42,871 nucleotides of DNA, from contig NZ_LN868936.1 of assembly GCF_001244735.1 (NCBI RefSeq), forward strand, positions 468,074 to 510,944, written 5' to 3'. The notes under the pieces are model-generated. The model searched no databases. It was not told where the DNA came from and worked only from the letters and a program-made list of their open reading frames with translations. Below are positions 21,028 to 33,442 of this stretch, piece by piece. Source of the DNA: Bacillus andreraoultii (GTDB lineage: Bacteria > Bacillota > Bacilli > Bacillales > Caldibacillaceae). Position 1 is the stretch's first letter; every line of letters starts with the position of its first letter. The position numbers and the translations under genes were made by a program.

Positions 21028-23106
21028 TTATTCACCGCTATTTTTTTTGATAATTTCTTCAGCGATTGATTTTGGAACTTCTTCATAATGATCCATTACC
21101 ATTGTGAAAGTACCACGACCTTGTGTGTTAGAACGTAGTGAAGTAGCATATCCAAACATTTCAGATAGTGGAACCATTGCACGTACAACTTGTGCGTTAC
21201 CGCGTGCTTCCATACCTTCTACGCGACCACGACGTGAAGTAATATCACCCATAATATCGCCTAAGTATTCTTCTGGAATAACAACTTCAACTTTCATAAT
21301 TGGCTCTAGAATTACTGGAGCACATTTTTTAGCTGCATTTCTTAAAGCTAAAGATGCCGCAACTTTAAATGCCATTTCACTAGAGTCAACATCATGGTAA
21401 GAACCGTCAAATAATTTAGCTTTTACATCAACAAGTGGGTATCCTGCTAATACACCGTTTTTCATTGAATCTTCAAGTCCTGCTTGAACAGCTGGTACAT
21501 ATTCACGTGGAACAACCCCACCGACAATTGCGTTTTCGAATTCGAAACCTTTACCAGCTTCATTTGGTGAGAATTCAATCCAAACATGTCCAAATTGACC
21601 ACGTCCACCTGATTGACGAACAAATTTACCTTCTACTTGAGCTGAAGCAGTAAATGTTTCACGGTATGCAACTTGTGGCGCACCAACATTTGCTTCAACT
21701 TTAAATTCACGTTTCATACGGTCAACAAGTATATCTAGGTGGAGTTCTCCCATACCTTCGATAATTGTTTGACCAGTTTCTTGATCTGTATGAGCACGGA
21801 ATGTTGGGTCTTCTTCTTGTAATTTTTGAAGAGCAGTACTCATTTTATCTTGGTCTGCCTTCGACTTTGGTTCAATAGCTACAGAAATAACTGGTTCTGG
21901 GAATTCCATTGATTCAAGAATAACTCTATTCTTTTCATCACAAAGTGTGTCCCCTGTAGTCGTATCTTTTAATCCAACAGCTGCAGCAATGTCTCCTGCA
22001 TAAACTGTAGATATTTCAGCACGGTGATTTGCGTGCATTTGAAGAATACGTCCTACACGTTCACGTTTGCCTTTTGTAGAGTTAATTACGTATGAACCTG
22101 ATTCTAATGTACCAGAATACACACGGAAGAATGTCAATTTACCAACATAAGGGTCTGTCATAACTTTGAACGCTAATGCAGAGAATGGTGCGTCGTCGCT
22201 TGACGGACGTGTCACTTCTTCATCAGTGTCAGGGTTCGTCCCTTTAATGTCTGGAACATCAGTTGGTGCTGGTAAGTAATCAATAACTCCATCGAGCATT
22301 AATTGAACACCTTTATTTTTGAATGCAGAACCACAGAATACTGGGTAGAATTCTACGCTAATCGTTGCTTTACGAATTGCTGCCTTTAATTCCTCAACCG
22401 TGATTTCTTCACCTTCAAGGTATTTCATCATCAATTCTTCATCAAAATCAGCAACTGCTTCGATTAGCTTGTTACGATATTCCTCAGCTTGTTCTTTATA
22501 TTCATCAGGAATGACAGAAGACTCATCAACTGTTCCTAAATCATCTTTATAGAAATGAGCTTTCATTTCAACTAAGTCAATAATTCCAGTAAATTGATCT
22601 TCTGCCCCGATTGGCAATTGAACAGCATGTGCGTTTGCTTGTAGGCGTTCACGTAGAGTATCTACGGAATACAAGAAATTAGCACCTATTTTATCCATTT
22701 TATTAACAAATACAATTCTTGGTACACCGTATGTTGTTGCTTGGCGCCATACAGTTTCCGTTTGCGGTTCAACACCAGATTGAGCATCAAGAACTGTTAC
22801 TGCTCCATCAAGTACCCGTAATGAACGTTCAACTTCAACAGTGAAGTCCACGTGTCCTGGGGTGTCAATGATATTAACTCGGTGACCTTTCCATTGGGCT
22901 GTTGTTGCAGCAGATGTGATTGTAATACCACGTTCTTGTTCTTGCTCCATCCAGTCCATTTGTGAAGCACCTTCATGAGTTTCACCGATTTTATGGATAC
23001 GGCCAGTATAGAACAGGATGCGTTCTGTTGTAGTTGTTTTACCTGCATCGATATGAGCCATGATTCCAATATTACGAGTGTTTTCTAAGGAGAACTCTCT
23101 CGGCAT
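21028..23106 (-). CDS. fusA: Elongation factor G
   Basis: EF-G is the GTPase that drives translocation and, with RRF, ribosome recycling. The 692 residues show G1 AHIDAGKTT (17-25), the G2 region [41 protein letters not shown], then domains II-V, including the domain IV segment [13 protein letters not shown]. The ATG at 23106 follows GGAAGGAGAAATAGGG. No substitution stood out in the fusidic-acid hot-spot region, but this was read without alignment. Confidence 0.98.
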   Translation of the reverse strand: MPREFSLENTRNIGIMAHIDAGKTTTTERILFYTGRIHKIGETHEGASQMDWMEQEQERGITITSAATTAQWKGHRVNIIDTPGHVDFTVEVERSLRVLDGAVTVLDAQSGVEPQTETVWRQATTYGVPRIVFVNKMDKIGANFLYSVDTLRERLQANAHAVQLPIGAEDQFTGIIDLVEMKAHFYKDDLGTVDESSVIPDEYKEQAEEYRNKLIEAVADFDEELMMKYLEGEEITVEELKAAIRKATISVEFYPVFCGSAFKNKGVQLMLDGVIDYLPAPTDVPDIKGTNPDTDEEVTRPSSDDAPFSALAFKVMTDPYVGKLTFFRVYSGTLESGSYVINSTKGKRERVGRILQMHANHRAEISTVYAGDIAAAVGLKDTTTGDTLCDEKNRVILESMEFPEPVISVAIEPKSKADQDKMSTALQKLQEEDPTFRAHTDQETGQTIIEGMGELHLDILVDRMKREFKVEANVGAPQVAYRETFTASAQVEGKFVRQSGGRGQFGHVWIEFSPNEAGKGFEFENAIVGGVVPREYVPAVQAGLEDSMKNGVLAGYPLVDVKAKLFDGSYHDVDSSEMAFKVAASLALRNAAKKCAPVILEPIMKVEVVIPEEYLGDIMGDITSRRGRVEGMEARGNAQVVRAMVPLSEMFGYATSLRSNTQGRGTFTMVMDHYEEVPKSIAEEIIKKNSGE

Positions 23107-23179
23107 CCCTATTTCTCCTTCCTTGTTAGAATTATTAAGGTTTTTGTTTTAAATTGATTAATAAGTTAGAAGAAGCATA

Positions 23180-23707
<528 letters not shown>

Positions 23708-24127
23708 TTATTTCTTTTCTTTAGGACGTTTTGTTCCATATTTAGAACGACTTTGTTTACGGTTTTCTACACCAGCAGTATCTAACGCACCACGAACAAT
23801 ATGATAACGTACCCCTGGTAAGTCTTTAACACGTCCACCACGAATTAACACAACGCTGTGTTCTTGTAGATTATGTCCGATTCCAGGAATGTAAGCAGTC
23901 ACTTCAATTCCATTTGTTAAACGAACACGAGCATATTTACGTAATGCTGAGTTTGGTTTTTTCGGAGTCATTGTACCTACACGAGTACATACACCGCGTT
24001 TTTGTGGAGAAGCAAGGTTTGTTTGTTCTTTCTTGAAAGAGTTATAACCTTTATTTAACGCAGGTGATTTTGATGTTTCAACTATAGCTTTACGTGGTTT
24101 ACGAACTAATTGATTAATTGTAGGCAT
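23708..24127 (-). CDS. rpsL: 30S ribosomal protein S12
   Basis: S12 sits at the decoding centre and sets accuracy. The 139 residues begin [20 protein letters not shown] and contain the conserved loops [20 protein letters not shown] and [20 protein letters not shown]. The lysines of TPKKPNS and the KDLPG loop, where streptomycin-resistance changes occur, appear wild type. The start at 24127 is preferred over an ATG six codons earlier, whose following codons contain the GGGAGG site. Confidence 0.97.
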   Translation of the reverse strand: MPTINQLVRKPRKAIVETSKSPALNKGYNSFKKEQTNLASPQKRGVCTRVGTMTPKKPNSALRKYARVRLTNGIEVTAYIPGIGHNLQEHSVVLIRGGRVKDLPGVRYHIVRGALDTAGVENRKQSRSKYGTKRPKEKK

Positions 24128-24226
24128 GTTTTTTCCTCCCTTCATGCTTTTTTAAGCCCACACATCCAGGTGATTCATTTTAGGGCAAAAATAATTTTGT
24201 AGTCAGTTAGATAACTACAGTAATAT

Positions 24227-24475
24227 TTAATCCATAATAGCAACAGTTGCAGCACGCACATCAATACCGCACGCTTTTCCAAGAATTTTCATAGAATCAA
24301 CGTATGTGATTGGCACCTGATATTCTTCTGCTTGCTTAATCACACTTGATACGAGTCTTTGATCTGCATCGCTTGCAATAATTACTTCATGAACAGAGCC
24401 CGATTTTAGAGCTTTTATTGTTTGTTTTGTTCCTATTTTAATCTTCTTAGCCTGTTTTACTTTTTCATAAGACAT
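24227..24475 (-). CDS. rplGB: L7Ae-family ribosomal protein RplGB (YbxF)
   Basis: A small 82-residue member of the L7Ae/L30e/Gadd45 family, which binds kink-turn RNA. In Bacillus YbxF associates with ribosomes, but its precise job is unclear. The sequence [20 protein letters not shown], then [16 protein letters not shown] and [15 protein letters not shown], shows the usual G.KQ and ACGI signatures. The ATG at 24475 follows GGAGGATATAAAA; a start five codons upstream translates that site. It is the first gene of the str operon with a strong promoter. Confidence 0.93.
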   Translation of the reverse strand: MSYEKVKQAKKIKIGTKQTIKALKSGSVHEVIIASDADQRLVSSVIKQAEEYQVPITYVDSMKILGKACGIDVRAATVAIMD

Positions 24476-24520
24476 TTTTATATCCTCCAAAGTAACAGGA
24501 TTATTAGGAGCACCTTTAGT

Positions 24521-24549
24521 ATATTAGCACCTTCATTTTTAAAAGTCAA
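24521..24549 (-). promoter_or_regulatory. Strong promoter of the str operon
   Basis: TTGACT (24544-24549) is separated by 17 bases from TAATAT (24521-24526). A TG dinucleotide sits one base before the -10 box, making an extended -10 (TGC-TAATAT). It is 46 bases upstream of the rplGB start and follows the structured element at 24570-24694. Confidence 0.7.
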
Positions 24550-24569
24550 GAAGTTGCGAAAACTTTTTT

Positions 24570-24694
24570 ACGTGCCTAGTACTTTTGACTAATCGGAAAG
24601 TAAATATTTATTATATCTACTTTCTCGATTGGCGTAACAAAGGCTCTATTCTCCTTTAAGGCTCAACAATCACCAAAGTTTATACTAGGCACGT
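24570..24694 (-). ncRNA. Candidate structured element between rpoC and rplGB
   Basis: ACGTGCCTAGTA (24570-24581) and TACTAGGCACGT (24683-24694) form a perfect 12-bp stem closing about 100 bases. Inside is a second stem-loop (GAAAGTA with TACTTTC, about 24597-24633) and a GAGCCTT direct repeat. It follows the rpoC stop by 39 bases and precedes the str promoter. No T-run is adjacent, so it is not a plain terminator. I know of no named family for it. Confidence 0.45.
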
Positions 24695-24733
24695 TACTTA
24701 TAACTTTTTTAACAATCCAAAATGATTATTTCT

Positions 24734-27700
24734 CTATTGTTCAACAGTTACTGGTTGTTCTTCAGTTTCAGTTGCTTTCTTGAATTTCGTTTTGCGATAC
24801 ATTTGCATACCTGTACCTGCAGGAACGAGCTTACCAATAATTACATTCTCTTTCAATCCAAGAAGTTCGTCTTGTTTACCTTTAATTGCAGCATCTGTAA
24901 GAACTCTTGTTGTCTCTTGGAAGGAAGCTGCAGATAGGAACGAATCAGTTTCAAGTGACGCTTTTGTAATACCAAGAAGTACTGGTTTACCTGTTGCTGG
25001 AATTTTCCCTTCAAGTAAAGCTTGTGTATTAGCTTCAGTAAATTGATGAATATCCAATAAAGTACCTGGTAAAACATCGGTATCACCAGAATCAATTACA
25101 CGCACTTTTCTTAACATTTGACGAACCATTACTTCGATATGTTTATCGCCAATTTCAACACCTTGCATACGATATACGCGTTGAACTTCATGGAGTAAGT
25201 ATTGTTGTACAGATTGCACATCTGTCACTTTCAATAACTCTTTCGGATCGATGGAACCTTCTGTTAGTTCTTGACCACGTTTTACCATATCTCCTACTGA
25301 TACTTTAAGACGCGCTGTGTATGGAGCATTGTATGTTCGTGTCTCAATCCGCCCAGATACAACAATTTCCTGTTGACGATCTTTACCTTCACCAATCGAA
25401 GTAATTTCACCATCAATTTCAGTAATGACGGCTTGCCCTTTTGGATTACGGGCCTCAAATAGCTCTTGAACCCGTGGAAGACCTTGTGTAATATCGTCTC
25501 CGGCAACTCCACCTGTATGGAATGTACGCATCGTTAACTGTGTACCAGGTTCACCGATTGATTGTGCAGCAATAATACCTACTGCTTCACCAACTTCAAC
25601 CTCTTGTCCAGTAGCCAAGTTGTAACCATAACATTTTTTACATACACCATGTTTCGTATTACATGTAAATGCGGAACGAATCCAAACTGAAGTAATACCT
25701 GCATTTGTAATTTCCTTTGCAATATCTTCAGTGATTAAATCGTTTTGTTTTGCAATAATTTTCCCTGTTGTTGGATGTTTTATTGTTTTTCTAGAATAAC
25801 GACCTTCAAGACGTTCTTCTAATGGTTCAATGACTTCTGTTCCTTCCATGATAGCAGAAACTAAAATACCTCGATCTGTACCACAGTCTTCTTCACGCAC
25901 AATTACGTCCTGAGCAACATCAACAAGACGTCTTGTTAAATAACCAGAGTCAGCCGTCTTAAGTGCTGTATCTGCAAGACCTTTACGGGCACCGTGAGTA
26001 GAAATGAAGTACTCTTGTACTGTTAAACCTTCACGGAAACTTGATTTAATAGGTAACTCGATAATTCGACCGGCCGGGTTTGCCATCAATCCACGCATTC
26101 CAGCGAGCTGTGTAAAGTTGGAAGCATTACCCCGAGCACCTGAATCACTCATCATAAAGATTGGGTTAAAGTTATCAAGTGATTCCATAAGCTTACTTTG
26201 GATGACATCCTTAGCAGCACTCCAAATGGAAATGACGCGATCATACCGTTCATCCTCAGTAATTAACCCTCTCCTAAATTGCTTTTGTACATTATCAACT
26301 TTCTTTTGTGCCTCTTCCAAAATTTCATATTTTTGTGGAAGCACAATGATATCGGCCACACTGATTGTAATGCCAGCTTTTGTTGAGTATTTAAAACCGA
26401 GATCTTTCATTCGGTCAAGCATTTTTGATGTTTCAGTAATTTTATATCGTTTAAATACTTCAGCAATTATTTTACCTAAATACCCTTTCTTAAATGGAGT
26501 GATTAACTCTCTCTCCTCAAAGATTTCTTTAACATTTTCAGTAGGGTGGACAAAGTATTTAGCTGGTGTCTCCACTTCTAAATTTGTTGAAGTCGGTTCA
26601 TTTATATATGGGAATGATTTTGGTAAAATTTCATTAAATATTAATTTACCAACCGTTGTAAGAAGTAACATTTTGTTTTGTTCTTCTGTAAAAGTTGGGT
26701 TTTCTAAAGATCCAGCATGAACTGCTACCCTAGTGTGTAAGTGTACATAGCCATTTTGATAGGCAATAAGGGCTTCGTTACGATCTTTAAAGATCAAACC
26801 TTCACCCACTGCATTTTTTCTTTCCAATGTTAAATAATAGTTACCTAATACCATATCTTGAGATGGAGTAACAACTGGTTTACCATCTTTCGGATTTAAG
26901 ATGTTTTGTGCAGCCAACATTAGTAAACGCGCTTCTGCTTGTGCTTCTGCAGATAACGGAACGTGGACAGCCATTTGGTCTCCATCAAAGTCAGCGTTAT
27001 ACGCAGTACATACTAACGGATGCAGGCGAATTGCTCGACCTTCAACGAGTGTAGGTTCAAATGCTTGAATACCAAGTCTGTGTAAAGTTGGTGCACGGTT
27101 TAACAGTACTGGGTGTTCTTTAATAACTTCTTCTAATACGTCCCAAATTTCTGGGCTTAATCGCTCTATTTTACGTTTTGCTGATTTTATGTTATGAGCT
27201 AAACCTTTTGCTACTAATTCCTTCATGACGAATGGTTTGAATAGTTCAATTGCCATTTCTTTTGGTAGTCCACATTGATACATTTTTAAGTTTGGACCAA
27301 CAACGATAACCGAACGACCCGAATAGTCAACCCGTTTACCAAGTAAGTTTTGACGGAAACGGCCTTGTTTCCCTTTCAACATATGAGATAGAGATTTTAG
27401 CGGACGGTTTCCTGGTCCTGTAACTGGTCTACCACGACGTCCATTATCAATTAATGCGTCTACAGCTTCTTGTAGCATCCGTTTTTCGTTTTGAACAATA
27501 ATACTAGGTGCACCAAGGTCAAGCAGACGTTTTAAACGGTTATTTCTATTAATAACGCGGCGATATAAGTCATTTAAGTCAGATGTTGCAAAACGACCAC
27601 CATCAAGTTGAACCATAGGGCGTAATTCTGGTGGAATAACAGGAAGTACATCAAGAATCATCCATGACGGTTCATTTCCTGAATTACGAAATGCTTCAAT

Positions 27701-28336
27701 GACTTCCAAACGTTTAATGGCACGCGTTCTTCTTTGTCCTTGAGCTGTTTTAAGTTCTTCTCTTAGTGTGGTACTCTCTTTATCAAGATCTACATCTTGT
27801 AGGAGCTTTTTGATTGCCTCTGCACCCATACCAGCTTGGAACTTGTTCCCATATTTTTCACGATAAGAACGATATTCCTTTTCAGATAGTAATTGTTTTT
27901 TCTCTAATGATGTATTTCCTGGTTCTGTTACAACGTATGATGCAAAGTAAATAACTTCTTCAAGAGCTCTTGGTGACATATCAAGTACAAGTCCCATTCT
28001 ACTTGGTATACCTTTAAAGTACCAAATATGTGAAACGGGTGCTGCTAACTCAATATGCCCCATTCGTTCACGACGTACTTTTGAACGAGTGACTTCGACA
28101 CCACAACGATCACAGACAACACCTTTATAACGTACACGTTTATACTTTCCACAGTGACATTCCCAGTCTTTTGTAGGACCAAAGATTCGTTCGCAAAACA
28201 GTCCATCCTTTTCTGGTTTTAATGTACGGTAGTTAATTGTTTCTGGCTTTTTTACTTCACCGTATGACCAAGAACGAATTTTATCTGGTGAAGCTAGACC
28301 AATCTTCATATATTCAAAATTGTTCACGTCTAGCAA
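24734..28336 (-). CDS. rpoC: DNA-directed RNA polymerase beta' subunit
   Basis: Beta' holds the catalytic magnesium and clamp of RNA polymerase. The 1200 residues include the N-terminal zinc finger (Cys60, Cys62, Cys75, Cys78), the lid/rudder region, the catalytic [12 protein letters not shown] loop near residue 450, the bridge helix and trigger loop ([20 protein letters not shown]), a second zinc site ([13 protein letters not shown]) and the conserved C-terminus [20 protein letters not shown]. It starts with TTG at 28336, seven bases after AGGAGGT. A hairpin occupies the rpoB-rpoC spacer. Confidence 0.98.
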   Translation of the reverse strand: MLDVNNFEYMKIGLASPDKIRSWSYGEVKKPETINYRTLKPEKDGLFCERIFGPTKDWECHCGKYKRVRYKGVVCDRCGVEVTRSKVRRERMGHIELAAPVSHIWYFKGIPSRMGLVLDMSPRALEEVIYFASYVVTEPGNTSLEKKQLLSEKEYRSYREKYGNKFQAGMGAEAIKKLLQDVDLDKESTTLREELKTAQGQRRTRAIKRLEVIEAFRNSGNEPSWMILDVLPVIPPELRPMVQLDGGRFATSDLNDLYRRVINRNNRLKRLLDLGAPSIIVQNEKRMLQEAVDALIDNGRRGRPVTGPGNRPLKSLSHMLKGKQGRFRQNLLGKRVDYSGRSVIVVGPNLKMYQCGLPKEMAIELFKPFVMKELVAKGLAHNIKSAKRKIERLSPEIWDVLEEVIKEHPVLLNRAPTLHRLGIQAFEPTLVEGRAIRLHPLVCTAYNADFDGDQMAVHVPLSAEAQAEARLLMLAAQNILNPKDGKPVVTPSQDMVLGNYYLTLERKNAVGEGLIFKDRNEALIAYQNGYVHLHTRVAVHAGSLENPTFTEEQNKMLLLTTVGKLIFNEILPKSFPYINEPTSTNLEVETPAKYFVHPTENVKEIFEERELITPFKKGYLGKIIAEVFKRYKITETSKMLDRMKDLGFKYSTKAGITISVADIIVLPQKYEILEEAQKKVDNVQKQFRRGLITEDERYDRVISIWSAAKDVIQSKLMESLDNFNPIFMMSDSGARGNASNFTQLAGMRGLMANPAGRIIELPIKSSFREGLTVQEYFISTHGARKGLADTALKTADSGYLTRRLVDVAQDVIVREEDCGTDRGILVSAIMEGTEVIEPLEERLEGRYSRKTIKHPTTGKIIAKQNDLITEDIAKEITNAGITSVWIRSAFTCNTKHGVCKKCYGYNLATGQEVEVGEAVGIIAAQSIGEPGTQLTMRTFHTGGVAGDDITQGLPRVQELFEARNPKGQAVITEIDGEITSIGEGKDRQQEIVVSGRIETRTYNAPYTARLKVSVGDMVKRGQELTEGSIDPKELLKVTDVQSVQQYLLHEVQRVYRMQGVEIGDKHIEVMVRQMLRKVRVIDSGDTDVLPGTLLDIHQFTEANTQALLEGKIPATGKPVLLGITKASLETDSFLSAASFQETTRVLTDAAIKGKQDELLGLKENVIIGKLVPAGTGMQMYRKTKFKKATETEEQPVTVEQ

Positions 28337-28395
28337 GATGCCGACCTCCTATTCATAAGGGATATCCCGTATTGCAATATATTTCCAGATGGAAA

Positions 28396-28457
28396 GAAAA
28401 ACCCAATACACAGCCATCTCATTTATATAAAAGAGATCTGTTTGTATTGAGTTTTTC
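28396..28457 (-). terminator. Long terminator-like hairpin between rpoB and rpoC
   Basis: In minus-strand RNA GAAAAACTCAATAC...CAGATCTC pairs with GAGAT..CTGTGTATTGGGTTTTTC over about 23 pairs with small bulges, ending GGGTTTTTC. It begins eight bases after the rpoB stop. Because rpoC is essential and downstream, it would be a partial terminator, processing site or mRNA stabiliser rather than a full stop. Confidence 0.55.
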
Positions 28458-28464
28458 ATTTTTT

Positions 28465-31400
28465 CTACTCGGTGACACCTACTTTTTCAGATTCTTTATT
28501 ATTATCCGATTGTATATTTAAAGCATCTGCCTGTTGAAAATCATCATCGTCTTCAAGATCTTTCATGTCGATTTCTTGTTGACTTCCGGATAAGATTTTA
28601 ACATCTAATCCTAGGCTTTGTAATTCCTTCATTAATACTTTAAATGATTCAGGTACACCTGGTTCTGGTACATTTTCACCTTTTACAATTGCTTCGTATG
28701 TTTTAACCCGACCGACAATGTCGTCTGATTTTACAGTTAAGATTTCTTGAAGTGTATATGCTGCTCCATATGCTTCAAGTGCCCATACTTCCATTTCACC
28801 GAACCGTTGTCCACCAAATTGCGCTTTACCTCCAAGAGGCTGTTGCGTCACAAGTGAATATGGTCCAGTAGAACGGGCATGGAGCTTATCATCGACCATG
28901 TGGGCTAATTTAATCATATACATAATACCGACTGAAACTCTATTGTCAAAAGGCTCTCCAGTTCTACCATCGTATAGGACTGTTTTACCATCGCGTGCAA
29001 GACCTGCCTCTTCCAGTGTATCCCAAACATCGTCTTCAGTCGCTCCATCAAATACAGGTGTAGCAACATGAATGCCTAATGTTCTCGCAGCAATACCTAG
29101 ATGTAATTCCAAGACTTGCCCAATGTTCATCCGTGATGGTACACCAAGTGGATTCAACATGATATCAACAGGTGTTCCGTCTGGTAAAAATGGCATATCT
29201 TCTTCAGGTAAAATACGTGAAATAACACCTTTATTTCCGTGACGTCCGGCCATTTTATCTCCAACACGGATTTTACGTTTTTGAACAATATAGACACGTA
29301 CTAATTGATTAACGCCTGGTGGTAATTCATCTCCGTCTTCTCGATTGAAGACTTTAACATCAAGCACAATTCCTCCACCACCATGTGGCACACGTAGCGA
29401 TGTATCACGAACTTCTCTCGCCTTTTCACCAAAGATTGCGTGTAAAAGACGTTCTTCTGCTGTAAGTTCAGTTACTCCTTTTGGTGTAACTTTCCCTACA
29501 AGTAAATCACCATCTTTTACTTCTGCACCAATTCGAATGATTCCACGTTCATCTAAATTGCGGAGAGCATCTTCCCCAACATTCGGGATATCTCTTGTAA
29601 TTTCTTCTGGTCCAAGTTTCGTATCTCTAGACTCAGATTCATATTCTTCAATATGAACAGAAGTATAAACGTCATTTTTTACTAACCGTTCACTCATGAT
29701 AATCGCGTCTTCGTAGTTATAACCTTCCCAAGTCATAAACGCTACTAGTGGATTTCGACCTAAAGCCATTTCCCCCTTCTCCATCGAAGGACCATCGGCT
29801 AAAATCTCACCTTTTGTCACACGATCACCTTGAGATACAATCGGTCTTTGGTTAAAGGACATTCCATTATTAGAACGAGTAAATTTATGCACTTTATAGC
29901 GGTCGATATCTCCACGTACTTCTTGCCCATCAATTGTCATAATACGACGAACACGGATTTCATTTCCTTCTACATGTTCTACAATACCGTCATGTTTACA
30001 AATAACCGCTGCACCTGAATCACGAGCATTCACGTGTTCCATACCTGTACCAACAATCGGTGCTTCAGGAACCAACAATGGAACAGCTTGCCGTTGCATA
30101 TTTGCTCCCATTAAGGCACGGTTTGAGTCATCGTTTTCTAAGAACGGAATACATGCAGTCGCTGCTGATACTACTTGTTTTGGTGAAACATCCATGAAAT
30201 CTACTCGATCAACAGTAACAACTAAGTTTTCACCGCGGAATCTCGCAAACACTTCTTCTTCAAGGAAATTGCCGTCATTATCAACCTTTGCATTTGCTTG
30301 AGCGACAACATAGTTATCCTCTTCATCGGCTGTCATATAATGAATCTCATCTGTAACTTTTCCAGTTTCATGATCTACTTTTCGATAAGGTGTTTCAATA
30401 AATCCAAACTTATTAACTTTCGCAAATGTAGATAATGAGTTTATCAACCCAATATTTGGACCTTCTGGAGTTTCAATTGGACACATTCTTCCATAGTGGG
30501 AATAGTGAACGTCACGGACTTCCATCCCTGCCCGTTCTCTAGTTAATCCACCTGGTCCAAGTGCAGATAAACGTCTCTTATGAGTAAGTTCAGCTAATGG
30601 GTTTGTTTGGTCCATAAATTGAGACAACTGTGAACTACCAAAGAATTCTTTAATTGCCGCAATAACTGGACGAATATTAATTAATTGTTGTGGTGTAATG
30701 GTGTTTGTATCTTGAATGGACATTCTTTCGCGAACAACACGTTCCATCCTAGATAAGCCAATACGAAATTGATTTTGTAATAATTCACCAACAGAACGTA
30801 AACGACGATTTCCAAGATGGTCAATATCATCTGTGCGTCCTACTTGATGAAGTAGATTAAAGAAGTAACTAATCGATGAAATAATATCAGCTGGAGTAAT
30901 ATGCTTCACCTGTTCAGTGATATTCGCATTTCCAATGATATTAATTTCTTTATTCGAATCATCATTTGGAGCATATACTTTAATAGATTGAATTAAAATT
31001 TCATCTTCTAACACGCCGCTAACTGGATTAAATTGTTTAAAACCAATTCCTTTTTCTACATAAGGCATAATTCGATCAAGCGTACGTCGATCTAGTACTG
31101 TGCCTGCTTCAGCAATAATTTCACCAGTCTCAGAATCAACTAATGTTTCAGCTAATGTTTGACCGAATAAGCGGTTAGATATGTGCAATTTCTTGTTCAT
31201 TTTATAACGACCAACACTTGCCAAGTCATAGCGTTTTGGATCAAAGAAGCGAGAGATTAAAAGGCTCTTCGCATTTTCTACAGTTGGCGGTTCACCTGGT
31301 CGTAGTCGTTCATATATTTCAATTAGTGCCTTTTCTGTGTTATCTGTATTATCTTTTTCAAGCGTATTACGTAAGTACTCATTATCACCAATAAGGTCAA

Positions 31401-32022
31401 TAATTTCCTGGTCAGAACCAAAACCTAATGCTCTTAGTAAAACTGTTATTGGTAATTTACGTGTACGATCGATACGAACGTATACAACATCTTTTGCGTC
31501 CGTCTCATATTCCAACCATGCACCACGGTTTGGAATCACTGTCGCACTGTATCCTCTCCGACCATTTTTATCAACTTTTGCATTATAATAGACACTAGGA
31601 GAACGAACTAACTGAGATACAATAACCCGTTCAGCACCATTAATAATAAAGGTACCTGTTTCCGTCATAAGTGGAAAATCACCCATGAATACATCTTGGT
31701 CTTTTACTTCTCCAGTCTCTTTATTAACTAAACGCACTTTCACTCTTAAAGGTGCTGCATATGTAACATCGCGTTCTTTCGATTCATCCACATCGTATTT
31801 CGGTTCACCTAACTCATAATCAATGAACTCTAGTGACAAATTACCTGTGAAATCCTCAATAGGAGAAATATCTTGGAACATCTCCCGCAAACCTTCATCT
31901 AGAAACCATTGATACGATGCAGTTTGTATTTCGACGAGATTTGGTAATTCTAAAACTTCACGTATTCTTGCATAGCTTCTCCGCTTGCGGTGCCGCCCAT
32001 ACTGAACTAGTTGACCTGTCAA
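28465..32022 (-). CDS. rpoB: DNA-directed RNA polymerase beta subunit
   Basis: Beta forms one pincer of RNA polymerase and binds rifampicin. The 1185 residues include the rifampicin-pocket segment [20 protein letters not shown] and [11 protein letters not shown] (about residues 460-490, wild type in appearance), [30 protein letters not shown] and the C-terminal [20 protein letters not shown]. The TTG at 32022 (encoded [20 protein letters not shown]) follows GAGGGGTG at about six bases and matches the usual Bacillus start; an upstream GTG overlaps that site. It has an unusually acidic C-terminal tail. Confidence 0.98.
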   Translation of the reverse strand: MTGQLVQYGRHRKRRSYARIREVLELPNLVEIQTASYQWFLDEGLREMFQDISPIEDFTGNLSLEFIDYELGEPKYDVDESKERDVTYAAPLRVKVRLVNKETGEVKDQDVFMGDFPLMTETGTFIINGAERVIVSQLVRSPSVYYNAKVDKNGRRGYSATVIPNRGAWLEYETDAKDVVYVRIDRTRKLPITVLLRALGFGSDQEIIDLIGDNEYLRNTLEKDNTDNTEKALIEIYERLRPGEPPTVENAKSLLISRFFDPKRYDLASVGRYKMNKKLHISNRLFGQTLAETLVDSETGEIIAEAGTVLDRRTLDRIMPYVEKGIGFKQFNPVSGVLEDEILIQSIKVYAPNDDSNKEINIIGNANITEQVKHITPADIISSISYFFNLLHQVGRTDDIDHLGNRRLRSVGELLQNQFRIGLSRMERVVRERMSIQDTNTITPQQLINIRPVIAAIKEFFGSSQLSQFMDQTNPLAELTHKRRLSALGPGGLTRERAGMEVRDVHYSHYGRMCPIETPEGPNIGLINSLSTFAKVNKFGFIETPYRKVDHETGKVTDEIHYMTADEEDNYVVAQANAKVDNDGNFLEEEVFARFRGENLVVTVDRVDFMDVSPKQVVSAATACIPFLENDDSNRALMGANMQRQAVPLLVPEAPIVGTGMEHVNARDSGAAVICKHDGIVEHVEGNEIRVRRIMTIDGQEVRGDIDRYKVHKFTRSNNGMSFNQRPIVSQGDRVTKGEILADGPSMEKGEMALGRNPLVAFMTWEGYNYEDAIIMSERLVKNDVYTSVHIEEYESESRDTKLGPEEITRDIPNVGEDALRNLDERGIIRIGAEVKDGDLLVGKVTPKGVTELTAEERLLHAIFGEKAREVRDTSLRVPHGGGGIVLDVKVFNREDGDELPPGVNQLVRVYIVQKRKIRVGDKMAGRHGNKGVISRILPEEDMPFLPDGTPVDIMLNPLGVPSRMNIGQVLELHLGIAARTLGIHVATPVFDGATEDDVWDTLEEAGLARDGKTVLYDGRTGEPFDNRVSVGIMYMIKLAHMVDDKLHARSTGPYSLVTQQPLGGKAQFGGQRFGEMEVWALEAYGAAYTLQEILTVKSDDIVGRVKTYEAIVKGENVPEPGVPESFKVLMKELQSLGLDVKILSGSQQEIDMKDLEDDDDFQQADALNIQSDNNKESEKVGVTE

Positions 32023-32064
32023 CTGATTCACCCCTCAAATCAACGTTTTAAACTGCCAAAAACC

Positions 32065-32093
32065 ATAATAACATTCTTATTACATAAGTACAA
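32065..32093 (-). promoter_or_regulatory. Candidate rpoB promoter
   Basis: TATTAT (32065-32070, 5 of 6) has a TG one base upstream (extended -10) and TTGTAC (32088-32093) 17 bases further up. It lies immediately after an intrinsic terminator and 43 bases before rpoB, an arrangement expected if rpoBC is separately transcribed. Confidence 0.45.
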
Positions 32094-32120
32094 AAATAAA
32101 AAGGGTTTCCATTGAAAACC
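32087..32120 (-). terminator. Intrinsic terminator upstream of rpoB
   Basis: Minus-strand GGTTTTC-AAT-GGAAACC (7 bp including a G-U pair that exists only in minus-strand RNA) is followed by TTTTTTATTTTTG. It is about 135 bases after the methyltransferase stop. Confidence 0.65.
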
Positions 32121-32255
32121 ACAAAAAAACGTAGTCTTTATTTATACTATCTTCGCCTAATTTACAATAATATATACAAATATTTATGTAAAATTTGGTT
32201 AAATAGGTAAATACATATTGGCATTAAATTATGTTAACACAAACTTTCAATAGAG

Positions 32256-32858
32256 TCAAACCTTTTTTGCTCTAATTATATAGTAACCTTTATCCCTTTT
32301 AACTACATCTACAACTGAATATATTTCTTCCAATCTTTTTTTAACTGATGGTGCTCCTTGCTTTTTTTGAATAACCACCCACAATTCACCGCTATCTCGC
32401 AAATGATTAACACTGTTTGCGATTATATCCATAACAACTTTTTTTCCTGCTCGAATTGGCGGATTCGTTACGATTGCTGCAAAGTTATTTTCAGTAACTC
32501 CTTCATAACCGTCACTTTCATATATATTAATGTTTTTAATTCTATTATTTTCGGCATTTTCCTTTGCCAATTGTAATGCTCTTTCATTAATGTCTATCAT
32601 ATGTACAGATCTATTAGGAAATGAACGGGCTAACGCGAGCCCAATGGGGCCATAACCACAACCTACATCTAAAATTGGTCCTTCAATTTCGGGTAGCTCA
32701 AAAAAACTAATTAGTAACCTTGAACCGTAGTCTACTTCACCTTTAGAAAATACTCCACGATCTGTTTTAAAATTAAAGGTACTACCCTTAAGTTGATAAG
32801 ACCAATAGATTGGCTCACTAGCAATAGTTGGTTTACGGGTATAATAATGATCAGCCAT
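32256..32858 (-). CDS. RsmC-like class I SAM-dependent methyltransferase (YbxB family)
   Basis: A predicted rRNA guanine-N2 methyltransferase of the MTS/RsmC type. The 200 residues carry motif I LDVGCGYGPIGLALA, the acidic motif II HMIDINERAL and the NPPIRAGKKV motif IV that lines the catalytic pocket. The RsmC N-terminal pseudo-domain is absent, as in other Bacillus YbxB. The ATG at 32858 follows AGGTG; two upstream in-frame starts crowd that site. It is placed between rplL and rpoB as in B. subtilis. The target nucleotide is not known. Confidence 0.88.
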   Translation of the reverse strand: MADHYYTRKPTIASEPIYWSYQLKGSTFNFKTDRGVFSKGEVDYGSRLLISFFELPEIEGPILDVGCGYGPIGLALARSFPNRSVHMIDINERALQLAKENAENNRIKNINIYESDGYEGVTENNFAAIVTNPPIRAGKKVVMDIIANSVNHLRDSGELWVVIQKKQGAPSVKKRLEEIYSVVDVVKRDKGYYIIRAKKV

Positions 32859-32938
32859 GGTCATCACCTCTTCACAAGTCTATTTGGTAGGATGATTGAA
32901 TTTGTGGATTTGCTTTTTTTAGTTAAACTTTAGATTTT

Positions 32939-32965
32939 AAAAAAAGCTCGCTTACTATAGCGAGC
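32939..32965 (-). terminator. Intrinsic terminator after rplL
   Basis: GCTCGCT (32946-32952) and AGCGAGC (32959-32965) form a perfect 7-bp stem with a 6-base loop. T-runs on both strands make it potentially bidirectional. It is 41 bases beyond the rplL stop and should reduce read-through from rplJL to the methyltransferase. Confidence 0.85.
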
Positions 32966-33005
32966 TTTTTATATCGAAGTCATGCAAAATTGCAAAGAAG
33001 TTAAA

Positions 33006-33371
33006 TTATTTAACTTCAACGCCAGCTCCAACTTCTTCAAGTTTTGCTTTAATTTCTTCAGCTTCTTCTTTAGAAGCACCTTCTTTAACTGGTTTTGGAG
33101 TATTGTCAACAAGTTCTTTTGCTTCTTTAAGTCCAAGTCCAGTGATTTCACGAACAACTTTAATAACTTTAATTTTTTGTGCACCTGCTTCAGTTAAAAC
33201 TACATCAAATTCAGTTTTTTCTTCAGCAGCAGCACCTGCAACAGCGCCACCAGCTACAGCTACAGGAGCAGCAGCAGTTACACCAAATTCTTCTTCAATT
33301 GCTTTTACTAAGTCATTTAATTCTAAAACTGTCATATTTTTAACAGCTTCAATGATTTGTTCTTTAGTCAT
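33006..33371 (-). CDS. rplL: 50S ribosomal protein L7/L12
   Basis: L7/L12 forms the flexible multicopy stalk that recruits translational GTPases. The 121 residues have the N-terminal dimerisation domain ([20 protein letters not shown]), an Ala/Val/Gly-rich hinge near 33-52 and the C-terminal domain with [20 protein letters not shown]. The start follows GAGGAAAAAC. It follows rplJ and closes the L10-controlled pair. Confidence 0.98.
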   Translation of the reverse strand: MTKEQIIEAVKNMTVLELNDLVKAIEEEFGVTAAAPVAVAGGAVAGAAAEEKTEFDVVLTEAGAQKIKVIKVVREITGLGLKEAKELVDNTPKPVKEGASKEEAEEIKAKLEEVGAGVEVK

Positions 33372-33442
33372 TAGTTTTTCCTCCTAATTTATAATATATA
33401 TTTTTGTGTCGCAATTAGATTTCAATATTTAACTAGCTAAAT

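Noticed and set aside
23900-24020. Possible streptomycin-resistance changes in rpsL
   Set aside because: The TPKKPNS and KDLPG loops are wild type.
26004-26720. A 238-codon open frame on the plus strand inside rpoC
   Set aside because: It lies fully antisense to conserved rpoC sequence, has no Shine-Dalgarno site or recognisable domain, and reflects codon bias of the real gene.
30500-30640. Possible rifampicin-resistance changes in rpoB
   Set aside because: The residues of the pocket ([20 protein letters not shown]) look like the sensitive Bacillus sequence.
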